DNA from: Streptomyces macrolidinus
GTDB taxonomy: Bacteria > Actinomycetota > Actinomycetes > Streptomycetales > Streptomycetaceae
Direction of reading: 5' to 3'
Length of the DNA: 64,000 bases
NCBI RefSeq assembly: GCF_023887685.1
Contig: NZ_JAMWMR010000001.1
Coordinates: 310,001-374,000 of the forward strand
How positions within the stretch are numbered: position 1 is the stretch's first letter; each line of letters starts with the position of its first letter. Below the pieces are notes generated by a model, which worked only from the letters and a program-made list of their open reading frames with translations, ran no database searches and was not told where the DNA came from. Of this stretch, positions 16,004 to 25,504 are shown piece by piece. The translations under genes and the position numbers were made by a program.

Positions 16004-16158
16004 CTGCCCCGCCTGAACACGATCTTCGTCGGTCCGGGGGCCTGCCGTTGCCCCGGCGCGGTGACGACAAGACTGCGAGCCTGATCGAAAGCGAGATCGT
16101 GATTGTTGACGACGACGGCACGGAAGAGCCGTTCGATCCGGTGACCTGGTTCAAGTGA
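16000..16158 (+). CDS. Possible 52-residue ORF between rep and the terminator
   Basis: An open frame overlaps the rep stop and ends at TGA 16156, reading IAAPPEHDLRRSGGLPLPRR... and ending EPFDPVTWFK. The second half (SEIVIVDDDG) is acidic and looks like real protein. AAGGGAAGGGG lies at 15985-15995, well placed for an initiator at 16000, but that codon is ATA; TTG 16048 and GTG 16099 are the only standard starts. Small genes here could encode an excision factor, which is speculation. Low confidence because of the missing start. Confidence 0.35.
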   Translation: MAAPPEHDLRRSGGLPLPRRGDDKTASLIESEIVIVDDDGTEEPFDPVTWFK

Positions 16159-16164
16159 CACGAG

Positions 16165-16196
16165 AGGCCGCCCCCGAATACCTCGGGAGGCGGCCT
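16165..16196. terminator. Bidirectional terminator between rep operon and integrase
   Basis: AGGCCGCC (16165-16172) pairs with GGCGGCCT (16189-16196), extended by CCCGA/TCGGG inside, and followed by TTTCT. It separates the plus-strand rep operon from the minus-strand integrase gene. Confidence 0.75.
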
Positions 16197-16220
16197 TTCT
16201 CGCGCCGTGCCTGGGCTGTG

Positions 16221-17834
16221 TCAGAAAACCTGCGCGAAGTCGTCCTGCTTGATGATCAGACGCTCTCGCACGTCCTTGGGGATCAGGAGTTTCATATGGA
16301 TCTGCGGGGCGCGGATGCCCTTGATCTTGGTCCGCGTGATCTTGCACTTCACGCCAACCCGCATGAGGTCCGCGGCCATGGCCTCCATGCCGCCCTCCTC
16401 CCAGCGTTCCCGGAAGGTCTTGCCGTCGTGGACGTTCACCCAACGGTCCTTGGTCGTCTCCGGGTCGATCGCCTCGAGGTCGCTGATCAGCTTGTCCAAG
16501 GTCTTCTCGGCCTGCTCCTTGGTGAACCGCGTCTTCGTGTACCGGCCGCCTGGCTCCAACTCCCGCATGTAGTAAGCGATGGAGCCCTCCAGCCGCTCGA
16601 CCTCCTTGCGGGCCTCGGCGCCCTTGGCGTACTCCCGCGTCTGTACTGGCTCGTCCCCGAGGACGGACAGTACGTCGGCAACAAGTTGCTCGTAGATCGC
16701 CATGGGGTTGGGCGCGCCACGTCCACCGCTCTTGCATTTCTGGCAACGGAGGTACTGGTAGATGCCGAAATCGTTCCTGGTCACCTGCACCATCATGTTG
16801 CTCTCGCAGTCGGTGCAGATGAGTACGCCGAGGAACTTGGTTGCTCCGCTCGGCTGGCGGGGCGGCTGGTTCTTCATGCGCCTGTCGAGTGCCGCACCGA
16901 GAGTGTCGAACTCGTACTCGGTGAAGACGGGCTCGGCGACCTTGATGGGCTTGCCGTCATTACCGAGGACAACCTTCGATCGGCGCTGACCGCCGTTCTT
17001 CAGCTCCTCCACTCGGTATCCCAGGAGAGCGGGGTTCCTGAGCCTGCGGAGCAGAGTGGACGTAGTGAGACCCGCACCGCACAGCCCGGATCGAACGAGG
17101 ACCGTGACCATGCGATTGGCGGACACTCCACGGATCGCCATGCGGCGCGCCCAGTGCAGAGCGCGGTACGCGATGGGGTCGTGGACCAGAACGACCTTCC
17201 CGTTCTTGTCCCTGGCCGTCATGTAGCCGTAGGCCGGTTTGCCGATGATCCAGTCTTCCTGGGTCTTCGCGTAGTCCCACAGACTTGTCACACGGGTGCT
17301 GGTGTTTGCGGCCTCGATCTCCGCGATGCCACCGATGATGGTGACCATGATCTTCCCGGCCGTGGTGGTCAGGTCGATGCTGTCGTTCTTGGAGATCAGG
17401 TTCTTCTCGTACTTCAGGCACCAGTCGATCATGGTCGACAGGTCCGAGAGCCGACGTACGAACCGGTCGAGCTTCCAGAACAAGAGGACGTCGAACTCGG
17501 GTGCCCGGTTGTTGAGCCAGTCGCCGAGCTGCTTGCGCTTCCACGGCGGAACCTTCGTCGCGCTGACGTTCAGGTCACTGGCTACGCCGACGACGCGACA
17601 CCCCTTCTCTCTGGCCAGCATGCGGAGGTCGAGTTCCTGGCGTACGGGAGACGTGGTGTCGTCCGTGAGCACGGACAGGCGGACGGATAACAGGGCCCTC
17701 GGAGCGTTCTTCGGTAACAACGCCTCTGCCCTCTTCAGCTCCTCTAACAACGCCAGATCGGTGGCCGTCCACTCAGTCTCAACGTTGTACGTTTTCTGCT
17801 CGGCGGCGGTGCGCCTACGTGAGTGTTTTCCCAT
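16221..17834 (-). CDS. Large serine recombinase (integrase) with three early TTA codons
   Basis: 537 residues from ATG 17834; any earlier start would lie across the attachment site. The resolvase domain begins near residue 46, with the nucleophile likely S54 in LLSVRLSVL, followed by LLFWKLDRFVRR (about 115-126). The recombinase domain has a zinc ribbon with two CxxC pairs (CTDC and, about 25 residues on, CQKC) and then a coiled coil. The gene lies 40 bp inside the right junction, reading inward. Leu30, Leu40 and Leu49 are TTA codons (17745-17747, 17715-17717, 17688-17690), so synthesis should depend on bldA tRNA. No good ribosome binding site precedes the ATG. Confidence 0.9.
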   Translation of the reverse strand: MGKHSRRRTAAEQKTYNVETEWTATDLALLEELKRAEALLPKNAPRALLSVRLSVLTDDTTSPVRQELDLRMLAREKGCRVVGVASDLNVSATKVPPWKRKQLGDWLNNRAPEFDVLLFWKLDRFVRRLSDLSTMIDWCLKYEKNLISKNDSIDLTTTAGKIMVTIIGGIAEIEAANTSTRVTSLWDYAKTQEDWIIGKPAYGYMTARDKNGKVVLVHDPIAYRALHWARRMAIRGVSANRMVTVLVRSGLCGAGLTTSTLLRRLRNPALLGYRVEELKNGGQRRSKVVLGNDGKPIKVAEPVFTEYEFDTLGAALDRRMKNQPPRQPSGATKFLGVLICTDCESNMMVQVTRNDFGIYQYLRCQKCKSGGRGAPNPMAIYEQLVADVLSVLGDEPVQTREYAKGAEARKEVERLEGSIAYYMRELEPGGRYTKTRFTKEQAEKTLDKLISDLEAIDPETTKDRWVNVHDGKTFRERWEEGGMEAMAADLMRVGVKCKITRTKIKGIRAPQIHMKLLIPKDVRERLIIKQDDFAQVF

Positions 17835-17864
17835 GTCAGGGAGGCTAGAGTTGGTTTTGGACCT

Positions 17865-17890
17865 GTGTCCATATGCCCGGCCATGGACAC
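17865..17890. repeat. attR core with 8-bp inverted repeat
   Basis: GTGTCCAT (17865-17872) and ATGGACAC (17883-17890) form a perfect dyad around ATGCCCGGCC. The right part TGCCCGGCCATGGACAC (17874-17890) is the copy of the attL core. The symmetry is what a serine integrase dimer would bind. Confidence 0.8.
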
Positions 17891-17948
17891 GAGCATCCAG
17901 ATCGGTCCGACCGGCAAGAAGCTGCTCCCGCTGACGGTCAAGAAGTAG
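17874..17948 (+). pseudogene. Displaced native 3' end of the radical SAM gene
   Basis: 24 codons in the original frame, CPAMDTSIQIGPTG followed by KKLLPLTVKK and TAG at 17946-17948. This is the host's own C-terminus, cut from the gene body at 3325 by the element. It has no start and is presumably untranslated. Excision would restore it. Confidence 0.85.
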
Positions 17949-18088
17949 CCGGCCGAACGCTCGAGAAGTATCTGACGGAACGCAACGCCGCCGCGGCACG
18001 TACTCTTGGTAGCAGTACGACCGCTCTCACGAAGGACTGAACGACACTGGGCAAGCGACAGCCCGAAGGCCCGCCGCCCGCACCCGCG

Positions 18089-18874
18089 GTGCAGCGCATC
18101 CGACTGCGCTACACCAAGCGTGGCCGCCTCCGGTTCACCAGCCACCGTGATTTCCAGCGCGCCTTCGAGCGTGCGTTGCGCCGTGCCGAGGTGCCGATGG
18201 CGTACTCGGCGGGGTTCACACCGCACCCGAAGGTGTCGTACGCCAATGCCGCACCCACCGGCACGGGCAGTGAGGCGGAGTACCTGGAGATCGCGCTCAC
18301 CGAGGCGCGTGATCCGGACAGGCTGCGTGAACTGCTCGACGCGTCGCTGCCCGCCGGGCTCGACATCGTCGACGCGGTCGAGGCCCGTACCTCCGGGCTC
18401 GCCGACCGGCTCACGGCATCGGTGTGGGAGCTGCGCCTGGACGGCGTGGACCCCGCGGACGCCGAGCGTGCTGTGGCCGCCTTCACGGCCGCCGACACCG
18501 TCGAGGTCCAGCGCAGGACCAAGAACGGCATCCGTACCTTCGACGCCCGTCCGGCCGTCGCGGACCTCGCCGCCCGTGAGGGTGCGAAGGCGGAGAGTTC
18601 GCAGGCTGATAGGCCGAGTGACCGGCCCTGTGCGATACTGCGGCTGGTTGTTCGGCACGTGACGCCTGCCGTACGACCCGACGACGTCCTGTCCGGTCTT
18701 CGCGCCGTGGCCGACCTGGCGCCGCCGGTCCCCGCAGCGGTGACCAGGCTGGCGCAGGGGCTGTTCGATGAAGAGACCGGCGCGGTGACCGACCCGCTCG
18801 CGCCCGACCGCGAGGCAGCGGCGACCGAGCCGGCAACGGCCACCGCCACTGCCGCCGCGAAGGCGCCGGTGTAA
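18089..18874 (+). CDS. TIGR03936 (DUF2344) radical SAM-associated protein
   Basis: 261 residues from GTG 18089. A CTG at 18047, in frame and 10 bases after GAAGGA, would add GKRQPEGPPPAPA and may be the true start. The body (RIRLRYTKRGRLRFTSHRD, AYSAGFTPHPKVSYANA) is the conserved DUF2344 domain, found next to or fused with TIGR03960 radical SAM proteins. The partner gene is now 12.8 kb upstream because of the inserted element. A -10-like TACTCT at 18001-18006 could allow separate transcription. The last 30 residues are Ala/Thr-rich filler. Confidence 0.88.
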   Translation: MQRIRLRYTKRGRLRFTSHRDFQRAFERALRRAEVPMAYSAGFTPHPKVSYANAAPTGTGSEAEYLEIALTEARDPDRLRELLDASLPAGLDIVDAVEARTSGLADRLTASVWELRLDGVDPADAERAVAAFTAADTVEVQRRTKNGIRTFDARPAVADLAAREGAKAESSQADRPSDRPCAILRLVVRHVTPAVRPDDVLSGLRAVADLAPPVPAAVTRLAQGLFDEETGAVTDPLAPDREAAATEPATATATAAAKAPV

Positions 18875-19133
18875 GGAAGGCCGCTCAGGAACGGACGTCG
18901 TAGCGCCGCCCTCGTACTCGGGAGCCACCTGGGTCGGGCAGCGCACCGACCAGAAGACTTTCGCCAGGCCGTACGTACATGGCGTACGGAACCGGCGAGA
19001 CAGGACTACAGAAAGCTCCCGTGCGGCGCCCGCGCCCCGGACGGCGGCACCGCGCAGCGCGCGAGCCGCGGACGTCACCGGCCCAGGCCGGACCAGGCGC
19101 GGCGCCCGGGAGCCTGACGGGAGAAACGCCCGC

Positions 19134-22100
19134 ATGCTCGAACCGACCGAGCCCATCAAGGGTTCCGAACACAACACCCCCAGCGACACCCTGCCCCCGC
19201 GTCGCCGCCGCCGTGCCGCGTCGCGTCCGGCGGGCCCGCCGACGGTCGCCGCCGATGCCGCGACGACCGAGGTCGTGACCGCGGTGGCGCCTGCCATACC
19301 GGCCACGGAGATCGCCGGGGCCGAGAGCGAAGAGAAGGCTCCCGCGGTCGAGGAGGCGGCGCCGCGTCGCGCGCGCCGTCGTGCCACGCGGAAGGTGACG
19401 TCGCCGACCGAGGCCCCTGTGGCCGTCGAGGAGACCGAGGCTCCTGTGGTTGAGACGCCTGCCGAGGCGCCTGCCGCCGAGGAAGCCGCTCCGCGCCGTA
19501 CGCGCCGTCGCGCCACCCGCAAGGGGACGTCGCCGGTCGACGCCCCCGTGAACGAGGAGACCGAGGCCCCCGCCGAGGAGGCTCCCGTCGAGGCGCCTGC
19601 CGTCGAGGAGGCCGCTCCCCGTCGTACGCGCCGTCGTGCCACCCGCAAGGTGACCTCGCCGACCGAGGCCGAGGTGGAGACCGAGGCCCCTGTGGCCGTC
19701 GAGGCGCCGGAGGAGACCGAGGCCCCCGTCGAGGAGGCTCCCGCCGAGGCGCCCGCCGCCGAGGAAGCCGCTCCCCGTCGTACGCGCCGTCGCGCCACCC
19801 GCAAGGTGTCCGCGCCCGCCGAGGCCGAGGCCGTCGAGACCGTCGAGGTAGCCGCCGCTCCCGTAGCCGCCGCGCCGGAGGTGGAGCCGGTCGCCGAGGC
19901 CGCTCCGCGCCGCTCCCGCCGCCGCGCCACCCGTAAGGCCGCCGGTGGCTTCTCCGAGCCCGCGCAGCCCGCCGCCGCGGAGTCGGCCGAGGCCGCGCAG
20001 CGCCCCGCGCGTCCCGCCGTCCCCACGTTCCAGGCGCCGGTGTTCGCCGCGCCCATGTTCCAGACCCCGGAGCGGGCCGCCGCTGCCGCCGCCGCACAGG
20101 CCGCCGTGCAGGAGGAGGCCGTCGCCGAGGAGGAGACCGTCGCTCCGCGCCGCCGCCGTCGTCGCCGTGGTGACGAGGAGCCCGTGGCCGTGACGCCCGA
20201 GACCACCGAAGAGGTGGCCGAGGCCGAGGAGCCGGAGGAGACCGCCGAGCCCGAGGACACCGAGGAGGCGGGCGAGGCCGGTTCGCGCCGTCGCCGTCGC
20301 CGCGGTGGCCGTCGCCGCCGTCGTGGCGAGTCCGCCGAGGGCGAGTCCGCGGAGACCGAGGAAGTCGCCCCCGAGCAGGCCGCGCAGGACGCCGAGGACA
20401 CCGCCGAGCAGGTGGAAGAGGACGTCGAGGAGGCGGAGGAGGAGCGCGACGAGGAGTCGTCCTCCAGCGCCACCAGCCGTCGCCGCCGTCGGCGCCGCCG
20501 CCGGGCCGGTGACACGGCCGTCGACGCCGAGCCGTCCTCCGACGACCCGGAGCGCACGGTCGTCAAGGTCCGCGAGCCCCGCAAGAAGGAAGAGCGGGAC
20601 GGCGCCGACGAGGTGCAGTCCATCAAGGGCTCCACGCGTCTGGAGGCCAAGAAGCAGCGCCGCCGTGAAGGCCGCGAGCAGGGCCGCCGGCGTGTCCCGA
20701 TCATCACCGAGGCCGAGTTCCTGGCCCGCCGCGAGGCCGTCGAGCGTGTGATGGTCGTCCGCCAGAGCGGCGAGCGCACGCAGATCGGCGTCCTGGAGGA
20801 CGGCGTGCTCGTCGAGCACTACGTCAACAAGGAGCAGTCGACCTCGTACGTCGGCAACGTCTACCTCGGCAAGGTGCAGAACGTCCTGCCGTCGATGGAG
20901 GCCGCCTTCATCGACATCGGCAAGGGCCGCAACGCCGTGCTGTACGCGGGCGAGGTCAACTTCGAGGCGCTGGGGATGGCGAACGGGCCGCGCCGTATCG
21001 AGTCCGCGCTGAAGTCCGGGCAGTCCGTGCTCGTCCAGGTCACCAAGGACCCGATCGGCCACAAGGGCGCCCGGCTGACCAGCCAGGTCTCCCTGCCCGG
21101 CCGCTACCTGGTCTACGTGCCCGAGGGCTCGATGACCGGCATCAGCCGCAAGCTGCCCGACACCGAGCGGGCCCGGCTGAAGACCATCCTCAAGAAGATC
21201 GTCCCCGAGAACGCGGGCGTCATCGTGCGCACCGCCGCCGAGGGCGCGAGCGAGGACGAGCTGCGCCGGGACGTCGAGCGGCTCCAGGCGCAGTGGGAGG
21301 AGATCCAGAAGAAGTCGAAGAGCGGTGGCGCGCCGACGCTGCTGTACGGCGAGCCGGACATGACCGTCCGCGTGGTCCGCGACATCTTCAACGAGGACTT
21401 CACCAAGGTCCTGGTGAGCGGCGACGAGGCCTGGCAGACCATCCACGGGTACGTCTCGCACGTGGCGCCCGACCTGACCGACCGGCTCCAGAAGTGGACG
21501 AGCGAGGTCGACGCCTTCGCCACGTACCGGATCGACGAGCAGCTCGCCAAGGCGCTGGACCGCAAGGTCTGGCTGCCCAGCGGCGGGTCGCTGGTGATCG
21601 ACCGGACCGAGGCGATGGTCGTCATCGACGTCAACACCGGCAAGTTCACCGGTCAGGGCGGCAACCTCGAGGAGACCGTCACCAGGAACAACCTGGAGGC
21701 GGCCGAGGAGATCGTCCGCCAGCTCCGGCTGCGCGACCTCGGCGGCATCATCGTCATCGACTTCATCGACATGGTGCTGGAGTCCAACCGGGACCTGGTG
21801 CTGCGGCGCCTGCTGGAGTGCCTGGGCCGGGACCGTACGAAGCACCAGGTCGCCGAGGTGACCTCGCTGGGCCTCGTCCAGATGACGCGCAAGCGCGTCG
21901 GACAGGGTCTGCTGGAGTCCTTCTCCGAGTCCTGCGTCCACTGCAACGGCCGTGGTGTGATCGTGCACCTCGACCAGGCCGCCGTGACCGGCGGTGGCGG
22001 CAAGCGCAAGAAGCGCGGTCGGGGCGGCGCCGCCGAGCACGAGACGCACGAGGCCGTGGTCCCGGAGGTCGAGGAGACGGCCGTGGCCGCACCGGCCGCC

Positions 22101-22946
22101 GAGACCGAGGCCGAGGTGGTCGCCGAGGCCGCGGCTCCGGTCGCGCTGCCCGAACCGGCGTTCGCGCCCGACGAGGAGCTGTACAGCAGCGTCGCCGAGG
22201 CCGAGGCCGCTGCTTCCCGCGGCCGTTCGCGGCGCCGGGCGACCCGGCGGGCGTCGGCCCCGGCGGGCGCGCCGCGGACCGAGGAGCGTGCCCCGAAGTC
22301 CCGTAAGGACGAGCGGGCGGCGAAGGCGCAGAAGGCCGCGGAGGCGCAGCCGGTGGCGACCGAGGACCCGGCCGTCGAGGCCCCCGCACCTGCCGCGCCC
22401 GTCGCGCCTGTCGAGGCGGAGGCCGCGCCCAAGGGCCGTACGCGCCGCCGGGCGACCCGCAGCGTGTCGGCACCGGTCGGTTCGGACGCGGAGGTCGTGG
22501 TGACGGTCGCCGAGCCCGCACCGCAGGCTCCGGCCGAGCCGGTCGAGGCCCCCGCGCCGGCCCCCGTCGAGGACGCCGCTCCGGCCCGTCCGCGCCGCCG
22601 TGCCGTCCGCAAGGCCACCGCGCCCACCTCGTCCGAGGCCACCGCGGTCGTGGTCGTCCCGTCGACGACGGAGGCCCCCGCGGAGCCGCAGGCCGAGCCG
22701 GAGGCACCGGCCCCGGCCAAGAAGGCGACGCGCAAGACCGCCGCCAAGAAGGCCACGGCGAAGAAGGCCACGACCAAGAAGGCGACGGCGAAGAAGGCCA
22801 CCGCCGAGAAGACGGCAGCCAAGAAGACCGCCGCCAAGAAGACCGCCGCGAAGAAGACGACGGCCAAGAAGGCGACGGCGAAGAAGACGGCGGCCAAGAA
22901 GACGGCGAAGAAGGAACCGACGGTTCCGGCCACACCGGAGGCCTGA
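19134..22946 (+). CDS. rne: Ribonuclease E/G family protein with long disordered arms
   Basis: 1270 residues, much larger than the roughly 500-residue catalytic core. Residues 1-500 are imperfect repeats of [16 protein letters not shown] plus Glu/Val/Pro linkers and Arg clusters. The core (about 525-950) starts [20 protein letters not shown], has an S1-type region, metal-binding aspartates D832 ([10 protein letters not shown]) and D876 (IVIDFIDM), and the Zn-link pair C934/C937. After 950 there are more R-rich repeats and a histone H1-like tail of [10 protein letters not shown] units. It processes rRNA and degrades mRNA; the arms resemble RNA- and PNPase-binding scaffolds of Streptomyces RNase ES. 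Confidence 0.95.
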   Translation: MLEPTEPIKGSEHNTPSDTLPPRRRRRAASRPAGPPTVAADAATTEVVTAVAPAIPATEIAGAESEEKAPAVEEAAPRRARRRATRKVTSPTEAPVAVEETEAPVVETPAEAPAAEEAAPRRTRRRATRKGTSPVDAPVNEETEAPAEEAPVEAPAVEEAAPRRTRRRATRKVTSPTEAEVETEAPVAVEAPEETEAPVEEAPAEAPAAEEAAPRRTRRRATRKVSAPAEAEAVETVEVAAAPVAAAPEVEPVAEAAPRRSRRRATRKAAGGFSEPAQPAAAESAEAAQRPARPAVPTFQAPVFAAPMFQTPERAAAAAAAQAAVQEEAVAEEETVAPRRRRRRRGDEEPVAVTPETTEEVAEAEEPEETAEPEDTEEAGEAGSRRRRRRGGRRRRRGESAEGESAETEEVAPEQAAQDAEDTAEQVEEDVEEAEEERDEESSSSATSRRRRRRRRRAGDTAVDAEPSSDDPERTVVKVREPRKKEERDGADEVQSIKGSTRLEAKKQRRREGREQGRRRVPIITEAEFLARREAVERVMVVRQSGERTQIGVLEDGVLVEHYVNKEQSTSYVGNVYLGKVQNVLPSMEAAFIDIGKGRNAVLYAGEVNFEALGMANGPRRIESALKSGQSVLVQVTKDPIGHKGARLTSQVSLPGRYLVYVPEGSMTGISRKLPDTERARLKTILKKIVPENAGVIVRTAAEGASEDELRRDVERLQAQWEEIQKKSKSGGAPTLLYGEPDMTVRVVRDIFNEDFTKVLVSGDEAWQTIHGYVSHVAPDLTDRLQKWTSEVDAFATYRIDEQLAKALDRKVWLPSGGSLVIDRTEAMVVIDVNTGKFTGQGGNLEETVTRNNLEAAEEIVRQLRLRDLGGIIVIDFIDMVLESNRDLVLRRLLECLGRDRTKHQVAEVTSLGLVQMTRKRVGQGLLESFSESCVHCNGRGVIVHLDQAAVTGGGGKRKKRGRGGAAEHETHEAVVPEVEETAVAAPAAETEAEVVAEAAAPVALPEPAFAPDEELYSSVAEAEAAASRGRSRRRATRRASAPAGAPRTEERAPKSRKDERAAKAQKAAEAQPVATEDPAVEAPAPAAPVAPVEAEAAPKGRTRRRATRSVSAPVGSDAEVVVTVAEPAPQAPAEPVEAPAPAPVEDAAPARPRRRAVRKATAPTSSEATAVVVVPSTTEAPAEPQAEPEAPAPAKKATRKTAAKKATAKKATTKKATAKKATAEKTAAKKTAAKKTAAKKTTAKKATAKKTAAKKTAKKEPTVPATPEA

Positions 22947-22982
22947 CCCGTCCTCGGCATCTGAGAACGCCGCGAGCGAAGA

Positions 22983-23020
22983 AGCGCGGGACACCGACGA
23001 GCTGGTCGGTGTCCCGCGCT
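22983..23020 (+). terminator. 16-bp perfect hairpin after rne
   Basis: AGCGCGGGACACCGAC (22983-22998) and GTCGGTGTCCCGCGCT (23005-23020) with a 6-base loop. No T run follows. The rest of the 326-bp rne-rplU gap holds nothing else I can support except the rplU leader. Confidence 0.7.
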
Positions 23021-23272
23021 CTGTCGCGAACTCTCGCGGCAGTGACGGGCAGTCGCGGTCAAACGTCGGCCTGACCTTGGTTCAAACGTCCACCTGGGCT
23101 CGGTTTGACCTGCTCGATCCTGCCCCGTAACCTTGACCGTCGGCGTGTCCACTGACGTGCCACATCCCCGTAAACCTCTTCCTCCTGGGCGCCGGGCGTC
23201 TCGGAGAGGCTGTCCTTGTCGGGCGGCTGGACTGCGGGGGTGCCGTTTCCCGAGTGAGAGAGTGAGATCCGC

Positions 23273-23593
23273 GTGTACGCCATCGTGCGCAGCGGTGGTC
23301 GCCAGCACAAGGTTGCTGTCGGCGACATCGTTGAGGTTGACAAGATTTCCACCGCCAAGGTTGGCGACACGGTCGAGCTCTCGACCCTGCTCGTGGTCGA
23401 CGGCGACGCCGTGACCAGCGACCCGTGGGTGCTGGCCGGTATCAAGGTCCAGGCGGAGGTCGTGGACCACCACAAGGGCCAGAAGATCGACATTCTGCGC
23501 TACAAGAACAAGACCGGTTACCGCCGTCGCCAGGGCCACCGCCAGCAGTACACGGCGATCAAGGTCACCGCGATCCCCACGGCTGCGAAGTAA
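23273..23593 (+). CDS. rplU: 50S ribosomal protein L21
   Basis: 106 residues, GTG start ([18 protein letters not shown]). Standard L21 length and the closing pattern [20 protein letters not shown]. It binds 23S rRNA near L20. Followed by rpmA after 14 bases, the universal rplU-rpmA pair, which heads the obg cluster. Confidence 0.98.
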   Translation: MYAIVRSGGRQHKVAVGDIVEVDKISTAKVGDTVELSTLLVVDGDAVTSDPWVLAGIKVQAEVVDHHKGQKIDILRYKNKTGYRRRQGHRQQYTAIKVTAIPTAAK

Positions 23594-23607
23594 GGGACTG
23601 AGGAGAG

Positions 23608-23862
23608 ATGGCACACAAGAAGGGCGCATCGTCCACCCGGAACGGTCGCGACTCGAACGCCCAGCGGCTCGGCGTGAAGCGCTTCGGCGGTCAGGTCGTC
23701 AACGCGGGTGAGATCCTGGTCCGCCAGCGCGGCACCCACTTCCACCCCGGCGCGGGCGTCGGCCGTGGCGGCGACGACACGCTGTTCGCGCTGCAGGCCG
23801 GTGCGGTGGAGTTCGGTACCCACCGTGGCCGCAAGGTCGTGAACATCGTCCCGGTCGCCTGA
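23608..23862 (+). CDS. rpmA: 50S ribosomal protein L27
   Basis: 84 residues, [20 protein letters not shown], the conserved L27 start whose N-terminal arm reaches the peptidyl transferase centre. No N-terminal processing extension as in Firmicutes. AGGAGAG precedes the ATG. Confidence 0.98.
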   Translation: MAHKKGASSTRNGRDSNAQRLGVKRFGGQVVNAGEILVRQRGTHFHPGAGVGRGGDDTLFALQAGAVEFGTHRGRKVVNIVPVA

Positions 23863-23910
23863 CCGGACGTCTTCACGCGTCTTCGCGGGTAATTTCGCGA
23901 ACACTTCGCG

Positions 23911-23951
23911 AGGCGGACCTCACTTTCCCGGTCGGGAAGGCGGGTCCGCCT
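23911..23951 (+). terminator. Hairpin after rpmA
   Basis: AGGCGGACC (23911-23919) pairs with GGTCCGCCT (23943-23951); an inner stem TTCCCG/CGGGAA lies at 23925-23938. Probably ends or attenuates the rplU-rpmA transcript before obg. Confidence 0.55.
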
Positions 23952-23958
23952 TCGCGCG

Positions 23959-24013
23959 TTTCAGAAGAGACACTTGTTTCGGAAGAGACACCTGTGTTTC
24001 GGAAGAGACACTG
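23959..24013 (+). repeat. Three tandem copies of TTTC(A/G)GAAGAGACAC
   Basis: Copies start at 23959, 23977 and 23997 (periods 18 and 20), ending about 50 bases before the obg start. They lie in the untranslated leader of obg. Confidence 0.8.
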
Positions 24014-24067
24014 TGACGGGGGACATCTCCCCTGCGATTTCCCCTACGTTTCTGGAGGCACTGCACC

Positions 24068-25504
24068 ATGACCACCTTCGTGGACCGCGTCGAACTGCAC
24101 GTCGCCGCGGGTAACGGAGGCCACGGCTGTGCCTCCGTCCACCGTGAGAAGTTCAAGCCGCTCGGCGGCCCCGACGGCGGCAACGGCGGCCGTGGCGGCG
24201 ATGTGATCCTCACCGTCGACCAGTCCGTCACCACGCTGCTCGACTACCACCACTCGCCGCACCGCAAGGCCACCAACGGCAAGCCCGGTGAGGGCGGCTT
24301 CCGCTCCGGCAAGGACGGCCAGGACCTGGTGCTGCCGGTGCCGGACGGCACGGTCGTGCTGGACAAGGCGGGCAATGTGCTGGCCGACCTCGTCGGGCAC
24401 GGCACCTCGTACATCGCGGCGCAGGGCGGTCGCGGCGGTCTCGGCAACGCGGCGCTGGCCTCGGCCCGCCGCAAGGCGCCCGGCTTCGCGCTGCTCGGCG
24501 TGCCCGGTGACCTCCAGGACATCGTCCTGGAGCTGAAGACGGTCGCGGACGTGGCCCTCGTCGGGTATCCGAGCGCGGGCAAGTCCTCGCTGATCTCCGT
24601 GCTGTCCGCCGCCAAGCCGAAGATCGCCGACTATCCGTTCACCACGCTCGTCCCGAACCTCGGCGTGGTCACCGCGGGCTCGACCGTGTACACCGTCGCC
24701 GATGTCCCGGGTCTCATCCCGGGCGCCAGCCAGGGCAAGGGCCTCGGCCTCGAGTTCCTGCGGCATGTCGAGCGGTGCAGCGTGCTCGTGCATGTACTGG
24801 ACACGGCGACGCTGGAGTCCGAGCGCGACCCCGTCAGCGACCTCGATGTCATCGAGGAGGAGCTGAAGCAGTACGGCGGCCTCGGCGACCGTCCGCGCCT
24901 CGTCGTCCTCAACAAGATCGACGTACCCGACGGCCGGGACCTGGCCGAGATGGTGCGGCCGGACCTGGAGGCCCGCGGATACCGCGTCTTCGAGGTGTCC
25001 GCCGTGGCCCATCTCGGGCTCAAGGAACTGTCGTTCGCCCTCGCCGAGCTGGTCGGTGCGGCGCGCGCCGCGAAGCCGAAGGAGGAGTCGACCCGTGTCG
25101 TCATCCGGCCGAAGGCCGTGGACGACGCCGGCTTCACCGTCGTCCAGGAGGGCGACGGCCTCTTCCGCGTGCGCGGCGAGAAGCCCGAACGCTGGGTGCG
25201 CCAGACCGACTTCGCCAACGACGAGGCTGTCGGCTACCTCGCCGACCGGCTCAACCGCCTCGGTGTGGAAGAGAAGTTGATGAAGGCCGGCGCACGGGCC
25301 GGTGACGGTGTCGCCATCGGACCCGAGGAGAACGCGGTCGTCTTCGACTGGGAGCCGTCGGTGATGGCGGGCGCCGAGATGCTCGGCCGACGCGGTGAGG
25401 ACCACCGGTTCGAGGAGGCCCGGCCGGCCGCGCAGCGGCGCCGGGACCGGGAGGCCGAGCGGGACGAGGTCCAGCGGGAGTTCGACGGCTTCGAGCCGTT
25501 CTGA
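24068..25504 (+). CDS. obg: Obg family GTPase
   Basis: 478 residues. Residues 1-160 are the glycine-rich Obg fold ([16 protein letters not shown]). The GTPase domain has G1 [10 protein letters not shown]3 [10 protein letters not shown] and G4 NKID. A C-terminal OCT domain and a Glu/Arg-rich tail follow, as in actinobacterial Obg. It aids 50S maturation and, in Streptomyces, influences the onset of aerial growth through GTP level (known from S. coelicolor). ATG 24068 follows CTGGAGG. Confidence 0.97.
   Translation: MTTFVDRVELHVAAGNGGHGCASVHREKFKPLGGPDGGNGGRGGDVILTVDQSVTTLLDYHHSPHRKATNGKPGEGGFRSGKDGQDLVLPVPDGTVVLDKAGNVLADLVGHGTSYIAAQGGRGGLGNAALASARRKAPGFALLGVPGDLQDIVLELKTVADVALVGYPSAGKSSLISVLSAAKPKIADYPFTTLVPNLGVVTAGSTVYTVADVPGLIPGASQGKGLGLEFLRHVERCSVLVHVLDTATLESERDPVSDLDVIEEELKQYGGLGDRPRLVVLNKIDVPDGRDLAEMVRPDLEARGYRVFEVSAVAHLGLKELSFALAELVGAARAAKPKEESTRVVIRPKAVDDAGFTVVQEGDGLFRVRGEKPERWVRQTDFANDEAVGYLADRLNRLGVEEKLMKAGARAGDGVAIGPEENAVVFDWEPSVMAGAEMLGRRGEDHRFEEARPAAQRRRDREAERDEVQREFDGFEPF

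Larger units (their letters stand above)
5176..17890. mobile_element. Integrative conjugative element (AICE type) with serine integrase
   Basis: Bounded by a 17-bp near-perfect direct repeat, TGCCCGGC(G/C)ATGGACAC, at 5176-5192 and 17874-17890; the offset gives a 12,698-bp element. Content is diagnostic of actinomycete integrative elements: serine integrase at one end, RepSA-like initiator, FtsK/TraB-like translocase, Spd-like membrane protein, KorSA-like GntR regulator and SCO3933-type regulator. It interrupts a radical SAM gene whose native 3' end lies outside the right junction. Cargo at the left includes a bacteriocin-like peptide and a phosphotransferase. Base composition at 5740-7200 is less GC-rich than the flanks. 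No excision-directionality factor was recognised with certainty. Confidence 0.93.

Noticed and set aside
17835..17999. Longer integrase start (ATG at 17999)
   Set aside because: It would lie outside attR in host DNA and would not exist in the excised element; ATG 17834 is the first start inside.
18885..22994. 1369-codon open frame on the minus strand opposite rne
   Set aside because: Low-complexity Gly/Leu/Arg sequence that mirrors the rne repeats; no start signal or domain.
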